Made by a program: the position numbers and the translations under genes
NCBI GenBank assembly: GCA_036308645.1
Contig: JAXJVH010000038.1
Span: 1 to 16,548, forward strand
Source: RUG11462 sp036308645
GTDB lineage: Bacteria; Bacillota; Clostridia; Oscillospirales; Acutalibacteraceae
Length of the DNA stretch: 16,548 bases
Reading direction: 5' to 3'
Part shown: positions 1 to 6,451 of the stretch, piece by piece
Layout: each line of letters begins with the position of its first letter
Position numbering within the stretch: position 1 is the stretch's first letter
The notes under the pieces: generated by a model
What the model was told of the DNA's origin: nothing
The model's input: the letters and a program-made list of their open reading frames with translations, nothing else
Database searches by the model: none

Positions 1-116
1 GTCCCTATACGTTGTTTAATTTTCAAGGTACTTTTTCGCCTCTTTTTCAGGCTCTTTTTCGCACCCGCTTCTCTCGAGCGCTTGACTATAATACCACATC
101 CATTCCTCTTTGTCAA
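1..116 (-). promoter_or_regulatory. rRNA operon promoter and leader (leftward)
   Basis: On the minus strand a TTGACA box (116-111) and a TATTAT box (93-88) are separated by exactly 17 bp. A TGG before the -10 box makes it an extended -10, and A-rich tracts (about 120-150) lie upstream like an UP element. The predicted start is near 81. The leader then contains three GAAAAAG units (about 30-61) and, at about 12-31, the sequence ACCTTGAAAATTAAACAACG. That motif closely resembles the leader and spacer elements that precede rRNA genes in Clostridia and Bacilli. I infer that a 16S (or 23S) rRNA gene begins beyond the left edge, reading leftward. No rRNA sequence itself is visible. A weaker second promoter (TTGTAT at 222-217, 17-bp spacer, TACAAT at 199-194) may lie upstream. 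Confidence 0.72.
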
Positions 117-265
117 GCATTTTTTTCGTATTTTTTTAAAAAATTTTTCACTTTGCTGAATTTCGACATTTTTTTCGTTTTTCAATCCAATATATTGTAG
201 ATTTTCACTAATATATATACAATTATTATATATTTCCTATTATTAATTAAATATACAAATTTAAT
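117..265. other. AT-rich intergenic region, no gene
   Basis: This stretch is almost entirely A and T and separates the ZIP gene from the rRNA promoter. It holds only a weak all-A/T hairpin right after the ZIP stop codon (arms 245-252 and 259-266, 8 bp, overlapping the stop) with no U-tract. I see no convincing terminator for the ZIP gene, so its transcript may run into the rRNA promoter. Short open frames here have no ribosome binding site and a low-complexity composition. Confidence 0.6.
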
Positions 266-1021
266 TTATCCTAGTAAAACATCTGAAATCAACATTATAC
301 AGAAGCCTACAAGCAGAGCGTAAGTTGCTCCTCTTTCGCTTCCGTGAGCATGAGTTTCGGGAATCATTTCATCACTTACAACATAAATCATTGTTCCTCC
401 TGCAAAGGCGAGCGCAAACGGCAAAACTGCCGAGGCGATACTTACCGCAAAATATCCCAGAAGTGTTCCTACTACCTCAACCAATCCTGTCGCCAATGCG
501 CATATAAATGTTTTCCTCGGTGTAATGCCTGCCGAAAGCATAGGCGCAATTATTATCATACCTTCGGGAATATTTTGCAAAGCAATACCGCCTGCAATCA
601 AAAATGCTTCGGAAACGTTGTCCGAGCCGAATCCCACGCCTGCTGCGATTCCTTCGGGGAGATTGTGTATTGCTATCGCAATTACGAAAAGCAAAACTTT
701 ATTTAAATTAGCGTTTCCCTCGTGTTTTTCTATATCTGCTCCGACCAATTTATGTAAATGTGGAACAAGTTTGTCAATTAAATTCAAACAGAGCGCTCCT
801 GCAAATATTCCCGCTACGGTTATGACTAATGCATATTTCCCACCGTATTCCACCGATGGTAAAATCAATCCTAAAACAGCGGCGGAAAGCATTATTCCTG
901 CGGCAAATGACAAAACAATATCGCTGAATTTATGTGAAATTTTTTTAAAAATGAAGCCGATTATTGAGCCGATAACGGTTGAGCCTCCTACTCCGAGAGC
1001 AGTCAACAGCACCATTTTCAT
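266..1021 (-). CDS. ZIP-family divalent metal transporter (GufA/ZupT-like)
   Basis: A 251-residue integral membrane protein of the ZIP (SLC39-like) family, expected to import Zn2+, Fe2+ or related divalent cations across the cytoplasmic membrane. About eight hydrophobic segments can be seen (roughly 4-24, 33-52, 63-84, 108-130, 138-160, 172-192, 196-215 and 232-250). The family's metal-site motifs are intact: HNLPEG at 119-124 in TM4 and QNIPEG at 149-154 in TM5, with E182 in TM6. A basic/His-containing loop (HLHK at 88-91, H100) lies between TM3 and TM4, and a short HAH motif at 224-226 precedes the last TM. The length is normal for prokaryotic ZIPs. The start is supported by AGGAGG 8 nt upstream. 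The gene is monocistronic, with its own extended -10 promoter and a palindrome in the 5' UTR, which suggests metal-dependent control. The metal cannot be told from the sequence. Confidence 0.9.
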   Translation of the reverse strand: MKMVLLTALGVGGSTVIGSIIGFIFKKISHKFSDIVLSFAAGIMLSAAVLGLILPSVEYGGKYALVITVAGIFAGALCLNLIDKLVPHLHKLVGADIEKHEGNANLNKVLLFVIAIAIHNLPEGIAAGVGFGSDNVSEAFLIAGGIALQNIPEGMIIIAPMLSAGITPRKTFICALATGLVEVVGTLLGYFAVSIASAVLPFALAFAGGTMIYVVSDEMIPETHAHGSERGATYALLVGFCIMLISDVLLG

Positions 1022-1041
1022 AAATTATACCTCCTATAAAA

Positions 1042-1094
1042 TAATTAAATCACCGGGATTTAATTAAACAATTATTTATTGAGATATTATAACA
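1042..1094 (-). promoter_or_regulatory. Promoter and candidate operator of the ZIP gene
   Basis: On the minus strand TATAAT (1091-1086) is preceded by TGT, making an extended -10. No good -35 box is seen. Just downstream, between the promoter and the AGGAGG site, is a perfect 10-bp inverted repeat with arms TAATTAAATC and GATTTAATTA (1042-1051 and 1057-1066) and a 5-nt centre. Its place at about +13 to +38 is typical of a repressor site, and the transported ions make a Fur/Zur or DtxR/MntR-type regulator plausible. The sequence does not match a consensus I can name with confidence. It could instead act as an RNA hairpin in the 5' UTR. Confidence 0.5.
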
Positions 1095-1202
1095 TATTTC
1101 ATTACAAAATGCATATTTTCTTACTTAAAAATTATTGTAAAAACTCAATTAAATATGGGAATGAGAATTAGATAACAGATTTATATACTAAATTCCTCCA
1201 AT

Positions 1203-1255
1203 AAAACAGAAAACCTTCTATGGTAGTTTTTCTGCCATAAGAGGTTTTCTGTTTT
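1203..1255 (-). terminator. Long hairpin terminator after the secreted-protein gene
   Basis: Arms AAAACAGAAAACC (1203-1215) and GGTTTTCTGTTTT (1243-1255) pair over 13 bp, and the stem continues inward with two mismatches to an AAAA loop. On the minus strand it is followed by a T-tract and lies about 50 nt beyond the stop of the secreted-protein gene. T-tracts occur on both sides, so it could terminate in either direction, but no rightward gene enters it. Confidence 0.8.
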
Positions 1256-1305
1256 CCGTTTTTATAGGGTTTGCAAATTTTTAGTTAACTGTTAATACAT
1301 ATAAC

Positions 1306-3159
1306 TTATTTTACTTTAATCTTTTTTACTTTAGACCAAGCAGAATATGCAGTTTTACCGCTTTTCTTTGCAAACGCTCTTACATACACCTTGTACGTGC
1401 CTGCTTTGAGTTTTTTGTAAACTTTGCTTGCGGATTGTGCTGATTTATAAGTTTTTATATAAGTATTTTTGCCTATCTTATATTTTACCTGATATCCTGT
1501 TGCGCCTGATGCCTTTTGGTATGTTACTTTAAGCTGGCTTTTGCTTGCTTTAACAGTAATTTTGGGTGCTTTCAAAATTAATTTAGGTAATGCTTTACCT
1601 TTTGAAATTATCTTTTTGCAAACAGTACAATATTTATCTCCTGAATAACCTTTTTCAAAATATGTTGCTTTTTTAACATTTTTTAATGCTGTTTTATGTT
1701 CTTTGACTTTTACGACTGTTTGTGCAACTAATATCTCATTGCATACCGAGCAATGCTTACCCTCTGAAAGTCCTGTTTTGGTGCAGGTTGCGGAAACCGC
1801 TTTATCAACAACTGATTTGTGACCTAAAGCCGCTATCTCTTTAGTATACGTATCATCGCATTTAGAACAAGTAAAGACTTTCTCGCCTTTTTGGGTACAA
1901 GTAGCCTCTTTTGTGATTTTTGATGTGTATTTATGACCCTTCGGCTCTATTTCTTCGGTATAACTGTAACCGCATTTAGAACAAGTAAAGACTTTCTCAC
2001 CTTTTTCGGTACAAGTAGCCTCTTTTGTGATTTTTGATGTGTATTTATGACCTTTCGGCTCTATTTCTTCAGTATAACTGTAACCGCATTTAGAACAAGT
2101 AAAGACTTTCTCACCTTTTTCGGTACAAGTAGCCTCTTTTGTTGTTGCTGACGTGTATTTATGACCTGTAGGCTCTATTTCTTCGGTATAACTATCACCG
2201 CATGCAGTACAAGTAAAGACTTTCTCGCCTTTTTCGGTGCAAGTAACCTCTTTTGTAATTGTAGATGTATATTTATGACCTAAAGCCGAAATTTCTTCCT
2301 GTGCAACTAAAATCTTGTTACATACCGAGCAAATTTCACCCTCTGTTAACCCGGCTTCTGTGCAAGTTGCGTCTTTTGCTTCAATGGCAACCGCTTTATG
2401 CCCTTTAGCAGGAATTACAACATCATCAATTTTTGCATCACATCTTATGCAATGACGCGACTTACTACCATCTTCGGTGCAACTTACTTCTTTGTCAATC
2501 GTCCATTCGGTTGAATATTTATGACCTAATGCAGAAACCTTTTCCCGGGATGCTAAAACCTTTTTACAATCTTTGCATACTTTTCCCTCTGTCAATCCGC
2601 TTTCGGTGCAGGTAGGCTCTACTGCTTCTACAATATCAACATTTGTATGATGGCAAATAGAAAAATCGCCGTTTTCAACATCAAAGTAAACCGACTCCGA
2701 ATCCTTGTTCATAATATCAAAATTCTCAAAATCATAACTTACGGTGATAGGAGTGGTATATTTCCCTGATTTTTCGCCGGTATAGTCAAATATTAATGTC
2801 GCAATCGTACCGTTTGAAGTATAATCGGCAGTCGCCGTATCATTTGCCCAAGATAAATAGTATGGACTTTTAAGCGACGGATTGTGCATTGTACTTCCTA
2901 AAACGTCGGAGTCATTAACCTCTTTTAAAGATAAACCGTCGCCAAAAACAACCGTTAAAAGCATTGAAGTTATACCCGGATTGTTTGAAAGCGAAATAGT
3001 AACCTCAATATTTTTACCTTCATCCGGTTCGGCATTTACGCTTGCAACCTCTATAACAGGAGCAGAAGTCTCCGCTGAAACACTCGCAAACAATAAAGTT
3101 TGAGCCGAAAGCATACAAAGAATACATAAAATGGTTACGGCTCTCTTTAAAAAATTCAT
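1306..3159 (-). CDS. Secreted protein: cohesin-like domain, nine Cys/His modules, FN3-like end
   Basis: A 617-residue protein with a Sec signal peptide (basic MNFLKR start, hydrophobic core, likely cleavage after A29). Residues about 33-165 look like the beta-rich cohesin / carbohydrate-binding fold seen in clostridial surface proteins. Residues about 169-523 are nine modules of 38-41 residues, each with C-T-x-x-G, then CxxC, then a GHK-type ending. The full modules carry three Cys and one His (for example C307, C317, C320, H333). The ninth has Tyr in place of the first Cys and lacks the GH. Residues about 530-617 form a fibronectin-III-like domain rich in Lys. No LPXTG motif, dockerin or SLH domain is present, so anchoring is unknown and it may be released. 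The start has AAGGAG at good spacing, and a consensus promoter lies at 3233-3205. Function is not known. Metal or ligand binding by the modules is inference. Confidence 0.8.
   Translation of the reverse strand: MNFLKRAVTILCILCMLSAQTLLFASVSAETSAPVIEVASVNAEPDEGKNIEVTISLSNNPGITSMLLTVVFGDGLSLKEVNDSDVLGSTMHNPSLKSPYYLSWANDTATADYTSNGTIATLIFDYTGEKSGKYTTPITVSYDFENFDIMNKDSESVYFDVENGDFSICHHTNVDIVEAVEPTCTESGLTEGKVCKDCKKVLASREKVSALGHKYSTEWTIDKEVSCTEDGSKSRHCIRCDAKIDDVVIPAKGHKAVAIEAKDATCTEAGLTEGEICSVCNKILVAQEEISALGHKYTSTITKEVTCTEKGEKVFTCTACGDSYTEEIEPTGHKYTSATTKEATCTEKGEKVFTCSKCGYSYTEEIEPKGHKYTSKITKEATCTEKGEKVFTCSKCGYSYTEEIEPKGHKYTSKITKEATCTQKGEKVFTCSKCDDTYTKEIAALGHKSVVDKAVSATCTKTGLSEGKHCSVCNEILVAQTVVKVKEHKTALKNVKKATYFEKGYSGDKYCTVCKKIISKGKALPKLILKAPKITVKASKSQLKVTYQKASGATGYQVKYKIGKNTYIKTYKSAQSASKVYKKLKAGTYKVYVRAFAKKSGKTAYSAWSKVKKIKVK
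1819..2277 (-). repeat. Tandem 114-bp coding repeats
   Basis: Within the secreted-protein gene, four consecutive modules (residues 295-447) have a uniform 38-residue length, which is a 114-bp DNA period. They are nearly identical in DNA as well as protein, especially the two copies around 1920-2150. The flanking modules are 41 residues long and more diverged. This pattern suggests recent duplication or gene conversion of the central units, so copy number may vary between strains and may be collapsed in short-read assemblies. Confidence 0.85.
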
Positions 3160-3204
3160 TATAATCTCCTTTTTTCATTATTCCAAATCAATTTTAACAA
3201 ATTT

Positions 3205-3233
3205 ATTATATTATGATTACAAATAATTGTCAA
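3205..3233 (-). promoter_or_regulatory. Consensus promoter of the secreted-protein gene
   Basis: On the minus strand TTGACA (3233-3228) and TATAAT (3210-3205) are separated by 17 bp, a perfect sigma-A consensus. The start is expected near 3198, about 40 nt before the ATG, with AAGGAG in between. Such a strong promoter usually needs a repressor or a demand for high expression. The divergent regulator gene and the dyad at 3241-3263 lie directly upstream. Confidence 0.85.
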
Positions 3234-3240
3234 GAATATT

Positions 3241-3263
3241 TATAAAATAACGAATATTTTATA
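3241..3263. promoter_or_regulatory. Perfect dyad in the divergent regulator/secreted-protein region
   Basis: Arms TATAAAATA (3241-3249) and TATTTTATA (3255-3263) form a perfect 9-bp inverted repeat around ACGAA. The right arm overlaps a possible -10 box for the regulator gene (TATACT, 3260-3265). The left arm starts 8 bp upstream of the -35 box of the secreted-protein promoter. The position fits an operator bound by the neighbouring XRE-type protein. All-A/T arms can arise by chance in such AT-rich DNA, so the call is tentative. Confidence 0.4.
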
Positions 3264-3288
3264 CTTAATTTGTGGAGTTGATAGTGTT

Positions 3289-3501
3289 ATGATAGTTTAC
3301 GACAAATTATGGGAAACGCTTAAAGAGAAAGGAATTTCACAATATAAACTAATCAAAACTTATCATATCAGTACAGGTCAACTTGACCGACTTCACAAAA
3401 ATTCCAATGTAAATACTTTTATATTAAGTCAACTTTGCGAGATATTAGACTGCAAATTAGAAGATATAGCCGAATACAAAAAAGATAAAGAGGATTGCTG
3501 A
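3289..3501 (+). CDS. Small XRE/Cro-type helix-turn-helix regulator
   Basis: A 70-residue protein that is essentially one Cro/C1-type DNA-binding domain. The helices can be read as DKLWETLKEKG, SQYKLIKTYHIS, TGQLDRLHKN and TFILSQLCEILDCKLEDIAEY, the last being the family's usual ending. It is similar in size to the short stand-alone XRE proteins common in Firmicutes. It has no ligand-binding or oligomerisation domain beyond the fold. A GGAG sequence lies about 12 nt upstream of the ATG. The gene is divergent from the secreted-protein gene and convergent with the ilv/leu operon, and its stop codon lies in the stem of the shared terminator. It could regulate itself and the secreted protein through the dyad upstream; that is inference from position. 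Confidence 0.85.
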   Translation: MIVYDKLWETLKEKGISQYKLIKTYHISTGQLDRLHKNSNVNTFILSQLCEILDCKLEDIAEYKKDKEDC

Positions 3502-3518
3502 AAAAAGCAATCCTCTTT
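3487..3518. terminator. Bidirectional terminator between regulator gene and ilv/leu operon
   Basis: Arms AAAGAGGATTGCT (3487-3499) and AGCAATCCTCTTT (3506-3518) form a perfect 13-bp stem with a 6-nt loop. In the leftward direction the stem is followed by ATCTTTTTT, which is good for terminating the ten-gene operon. In the rightward direction it is followed by a shorter T-run, and the first base of the regulator's TGA stop is the last base of the left arm. Confidence 0.88.
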
Positions 3519-3544
3519 TAAATTCTATTAAGTTTTAATAAAGT

Positions 3545-3607
3545 TGTGAGGGTGAGATGTTTAAGTCAACTCGAACCCACTTCATCGGGAGCGATGAAAA
3601 AATTATT
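3545..3607. repeat. 63-bp direct repeat, copy 1
   Basis: The unit starts TGTGAGGGTGAGATG and ends GATGAAAAAATTATT. It is identical, base for base, to the copy at 3627-3689. Inside it TTCATCG and CGATGAA form a perfect 7-bp stem with a 4-nt loop, and GGGT-GAG can pair with CTC-ACCC across a 2-nt bulge. Short open frames across it change frame between copies because the period is 82 bp, so it is not coding. Confidence 0.9.
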
Positions 3608-3626
3608 CAAAAATCCCAAACAATGC

Positions 3627-3689
3627 TGTGAGGGTGAGATGTTTAAGTCAACTCGAACCCACTTCATCGGGAGCGATGAAAAAATTATT
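3627..3689. repeat. 63-bp direct repeat, copy 2, overlapping the ilvD stop
   Basis: An exact copy of 3545-3607, separated from it by 19 bp (period 82). Its right end covers the ilvD stop codon (3685-3687), so the repeat supplies the stop. In the operon transcript the two copies form a structured 3' UTR of four potential hairpins before the terminator. It may belong to a dispersed intergenic repeat family; I see no other copy in this window. Confidence 0.9.
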
Positions 3690-5349
3690 GCATTATTGCG
3701 CCTTTATCTGCACCGCTTACCTGACGTGCATAGCGAGATAACCAGCCTGTTTTGATATTAGGCTCGGGAGCAACATATTTTGCTCTTCTTTCTGCCAAAA
3801 CTTCATCGGAAACCTTAACATTAATAGTGGCATTCGGGATATCAATTTCAATAATATCTCCCTCTTCGATAAGGCCGATATTACCGCCGTCTGCCGCTTC
3901 GGGTGAAACGTGACCGATTGAAGCGCCTCGGGAAGCACCCGAAAAACGTCCGTCGGTAATCAACGCAACGGTTTTATCAAGTTTCATACCGGCAAGCGCA
4001 GATGTCGGGTTAAGCATCTCACGCATACCCGGTCCGCCTTTCGGTCCTTCATAACGGATAACCACTACGTCGCCGTCTTTAATCTGCGAATCATAAATAG
4101 CGGCAATTGCCTCTTCCTCGCTGTTGAAAACACGTGCAGGGCCTGAATGTTTAAGCATTTCGGGTGCTACCGCACTGCGCTTTACAACACAGCCGTTTTG
4201 CGCAATGTTGCCCCAAAGAATCTGAATACCGCCTGTTTCACTGTATGGATTATCAATAGGACGAATTGAATTTGTATCTTTAATGTAAGCGCCCTCAATA
4301 TTCTCGCCGACTGTTTTGCCTGTAGCGGTAATAAGAGATAAATCAAGCAATCCCTTTTTACCTAATTCCGCCTGAACCGCAGGAATACCGCCCGCCGCAT
4401 TAAGGTCCTGCATGTGAGTAGGACCGGCAGGTGCTAAATGGCAAAGATTCGGCACTTTTGCACTCATTTCATTAAATAATTTCAAATCTATCGGCGCGCC
4501 TGCTTCATTGGCAATAGCAAGAAGGTGAAGTACGCTGTTTGAAGAACAACCGAGCGCCATATCGCAAGCAAGAGCGTTTTTAATTGATTTTTCATTGATA
4601 ATTTGGCGAGCGGTAATACCTTTTTCAACCAAATTCATAATAGCCATACCGGCATGCTTTGCAAGTGCGGTTCTACCCGAATAAACGGCAGGAATCGTGC
4701 CGTTGCCCGGCAATGCAATACCGAGAGATTCGCAAAGACAGTTCATACTGTTAGCGGTATACATACCTGCACATGAGCCACAACCCGGACAAGCGCCGTT
4801 TTCGCACTCGTCTAATTTGCACTCGTTAATAATGCCTGCCTTGTAAGCGCCTACAGCCTCAAACATTTTTGAAAGGCTGATTTCTTGCCCGTCGTAAGTG
4901 CCTGCAAGCATAGGTCCGCCCGATACAACAACAGCAGGAATATCCATACGAACAGCCGCCATTACCATACCCGGAACAATTTTATCACAGTTCGGTACAA
5001 GTACAACGCCGTCAAGTTGATGAGCCATAACCATAGTTTCAACAGAATCGGCAATAAGTTCACGTGAGGCTAATGAGTATTTCATACCGATGTGGCCCAT
5101 TGCTATACCGTCGCAAACGCCGATTGACGGAATAAGTATAGGCGTACCGCCTGCAAGACGAACGCCTGCTTTTACAGCGTCGGCAATTTTATCAAGATGA
5201 AAATGTCCCGGTACAATTTCGCTGTGAGCAGAAATTACACCGATTAACGGACATTCCAATTCCTCTTTTGTGTAGCCCATTGCATAAAACAACGAGCGGT
5301 TAGGCGCACGTTCGGCGCCCTTTGTTACATTATCACTTCTAAGGTTCAT
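3685..5349 (-). CDS. ilvD: Dihydroxy-acid dehydratase
   Basis: A 554-residue cytosolic iron-sulfur enzyme that dehydrates 2,3-dihydroxyisovalerate and 2,3-dihydroxy-3-methylvalerate to the 2-oxo acid precursors of valine and isoleucine. Diagnostic motifs are PNCDKIVPG at 119-127 (cluster Cys C121, metal-binding D122-K123), the CPGCGSCAG block at 187-195 (C193), and the DGRFSGASRG-to-GHVSPEA block near the C terminus. At about 46-51 it reads VPGHFH, as in E. coli IlvD, and lacks the extra cysteine of plant/mycobacterial [2Fe-2S] enzymes. This suggests the oxygen-sensitive [4Fe-4S] type, which suits an anaerobe. Length is normal. The start is supported by AAAGGA about 8 nt upstream. It is the last gene of the operon, and its stop lies in the 63-bp repeat. 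Confidence 0.97.
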   Translation of the reverse strand: MNLRSDNVTKGAERAPNRSLFYAMGYTKEELECPLIGVISAHSEIVPGHFHLDKIADAVKAGVRLAGGTPILIPSIGVCDGIAMGHIGMKYSLASRELIADSVETMVMAHQLDGVVLVPNCDKIVPGMVMAAVRMDIPAVVVSGGPMLAGTYDGQEISLSKMFEAVGAYKAGIINECKLDECENGACPGCGSCAGMYTANSMNCLCESLGIALPGNGTIPAVYSGRTALAKHAGMAIMNLVEKGITARQIINEKSIKNALACDMALGCSSNSVLHLLAIANEAGAPIDLKLFNEMSAKVPNLCHLAPAGPTHMQDLNAAGGIPAVQAELGKKGLLDLSLITATGKTVGENIEGAYIKDTNSIRPIDNPYSETGGIQILWGNIAQNGCVVKRSAVAPEMLKHSGPARVFNSEEEAIAAIYDSQIKDGDVVVIRYEGPKGGPGMREMLNPTSALAGMKLDKTVALITDGRFSGASRGASIGHVSPEAADGGNIGLIEEGDIIEIDIPNATINVKVSDEVLAERRAKYVAPEPNIKTGWLSRYARQVSGADKGAIMQ

Positions 5350-5373
5350 AATGATATCCTTTCAATACATTAA

Positions 5374-5399
5374 GAGCGGCTTGAAAACTCAAACCGCTC
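5374..5399 (-). promoter_or_regulatory. Intercistronic hairpin between ilvC and ilvD
   Basis: Arms GAGCGGCTTG (5374-5383) and CAAACCGCTC (5390-5399) pair over 10 bp, with one mispair that becomes G-U in the leftward transcript, and a 6-nt loop. No U-tract follows, so it should not terminate transcription before ilvD. A role in RNA processing or in protecting the 3' end of upstream mRNA segments is likely but inferred. Confidence 0.6.
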
Positions 5400-5410
5400 A
5401 AAAAGTTTAA

Positions 5411-6406
5411 TTATTTTTTAAGCCAGCTCATCATTTTACGGAGTTCTGCACCAACTTTTTCAAGAAGATGTTCGCTCTCTTTACGGCGTGTAGCCAAGAA
5501 TTTAGCTTTTCTGCCTGATGAGAATTCCTGCATGAATTCTGATGCAAAAGTACCGTCCTGAATTTCGCCGAGAACTTTCTTCATCTCTTTACGTGTTTCA
5601 TCGGTGATAAGACGTTTTCCTGTTCTGTAATCACCGTATTCGGCAGTATTTGAAATAGAGTATCTCATCATAGCAAATCCGCCGTTGTTGATAAGGTCAA
5701 CGATGAGTTTCATTTCGTGAATACACTCAAAGTATGCCATTTCAGGCTCATAACCTGCTTCTACCAATGTATCAAAACCGGCTTTCATAAGTTCTGTAAC
5801 GCCGCCGCAAAGAACTGCCTGCTCGCCGAAGAGGTCGGTTTCGGTTTCTTCTCTGAATGATGTTTCAAGAATACCTGCTCTGCCTGCGCCGATACCGCTT
5901 GCATAAGCCAAAGCATAATCTTTTGCTCTGCCTGAAGCGTCCTGATATACAGCGATAAGGCTCGGTACGCCTTTGCCTTCAAGATACTGACTTCTTACTG
6001 TGTGACCAGGTCCTTTAGGAGCAATCATAATAACGTCAATATCTTTTGCAGGTTTGATAAAGTTGAAGTGAATGTTGAAACCGTGAGCAAAGCAAAGAAC
6101 ATCGCCCTCTTTCATAAAGGGTGCAACCTGTTCATTGTAAATATCGGCAGCGAGTTCGTCAGGAACGAGCATCATTACAACGTCAGCGGCTTTAGCAGCC
6201 TCTGAAACCGACATAACTTTAAGACCTGCTTCTTCAGCCTTTTTGCAGCTTGGTGAAGACGGACGAAGACCAACAATAACATCTACGCCGCTTTCATGCA
6301 AGTTCTGTGCATGAGCGTGACCTTGGCTGCCGTAGCCCATAATAGCAACGGTTTTGCCGTCGAGCATTCCGAGGTTGCAATCTGAATCATAGTATTTTTT
6401 AATCAT
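5411..6406 (-). CDS. ilvC: Ketol-acid reductoisomerase (class I)
   Basis: A 331-residue enzyme that isomerises and reduces acetolactate or acetohydroxybutyrate to the dihydroxy acids used by IlvD. The N-terminal Rossmann domain has GYGSQGHAHA at 24-33. The cofactor loop after it (R48, S51, S53) suggests NADPH preference. The C-terminal knotted domain shows the expected catalytic and Mg2+ residues: K131 in APKGPGH, D191 and E195 in DLFGEQ, E227 and E231 in FECIHEM, and S252 in SISNTAEYGDY. The length is that of class I enzymes. AAAGGAG lies 9 nt before the ATG, with a 45-nt gap after ilvN. Confidence 0.97.
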   Translation of the reverse strand: MIKKYYDSDCNLGMLDGKTVAIMGYGSQGHAHAQNLHESGVDVIVGLRPSSPSCKKAEEAGLKVMSVSEAAKAADVVMMLVPDELAADIYNEQVAPFMKEGDVLCFAHGFNIHFNFIKPAKDIDVIMIAPKGPGHTVRSQYLEGKGVPSLIAVYQDASGRAKDYALAYASGIGAGRAGILETSFREETETDLFGEQAVLCGGVTELMKAGFDTLVEAGYEPEMAYFECIHEMKLIVDLINNGGFAMMRYSISNTAEYGDYRTGKRLITDETRKEMKKVLGEIQDGTFASEFMQEFSSGRKAKFLATRRKESEHLLEKVGAELRKMMSWLKK

Positions 6407-6451
6407 AATAAAAATCTCCTTTGATTTTATAAAATTCTAAAGTTAAATAAT

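Noticed and set aside
12..200. Short rightward open frame encoding a Phe-rich peptide
   Set aside because: It overlaps the rRNA promoter and leader on the other strand, has no ribosome binding site, and is the shadow of T-rich DNA.
525..1067. Long rightward open frames opposite the ZIP gene
   Set aside because: They are antisense shadows of a protein with clear family motifs and have no recognisable product or ribosome binding site.
1155..1180. GAATGAGAATTAGATAAC resembles a Fur box
   Set aside because: The match is poor and not symmetrical, and it lies about 65 bp upstream of the -10 box. The perfect palindrome at 1042-1066 is a better operator candidate.
3545..3689. Possible CRISPR fragment or tRNA remnant
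   Set aside because: There are only two 63-bp units with one 19-bp spacer, longer than any CRISPR repeat type I know of. The GGTTCGA-like string on the minus strand lacks the other tRNA arms.
3546..3755. Rightward 69-codon frame across the 63-bp repeats
   Set aside because: The two identical repeats are read in different frames because the period is 82 bp, and the frame runs into ilvD on the other strand. There is no coding signature.
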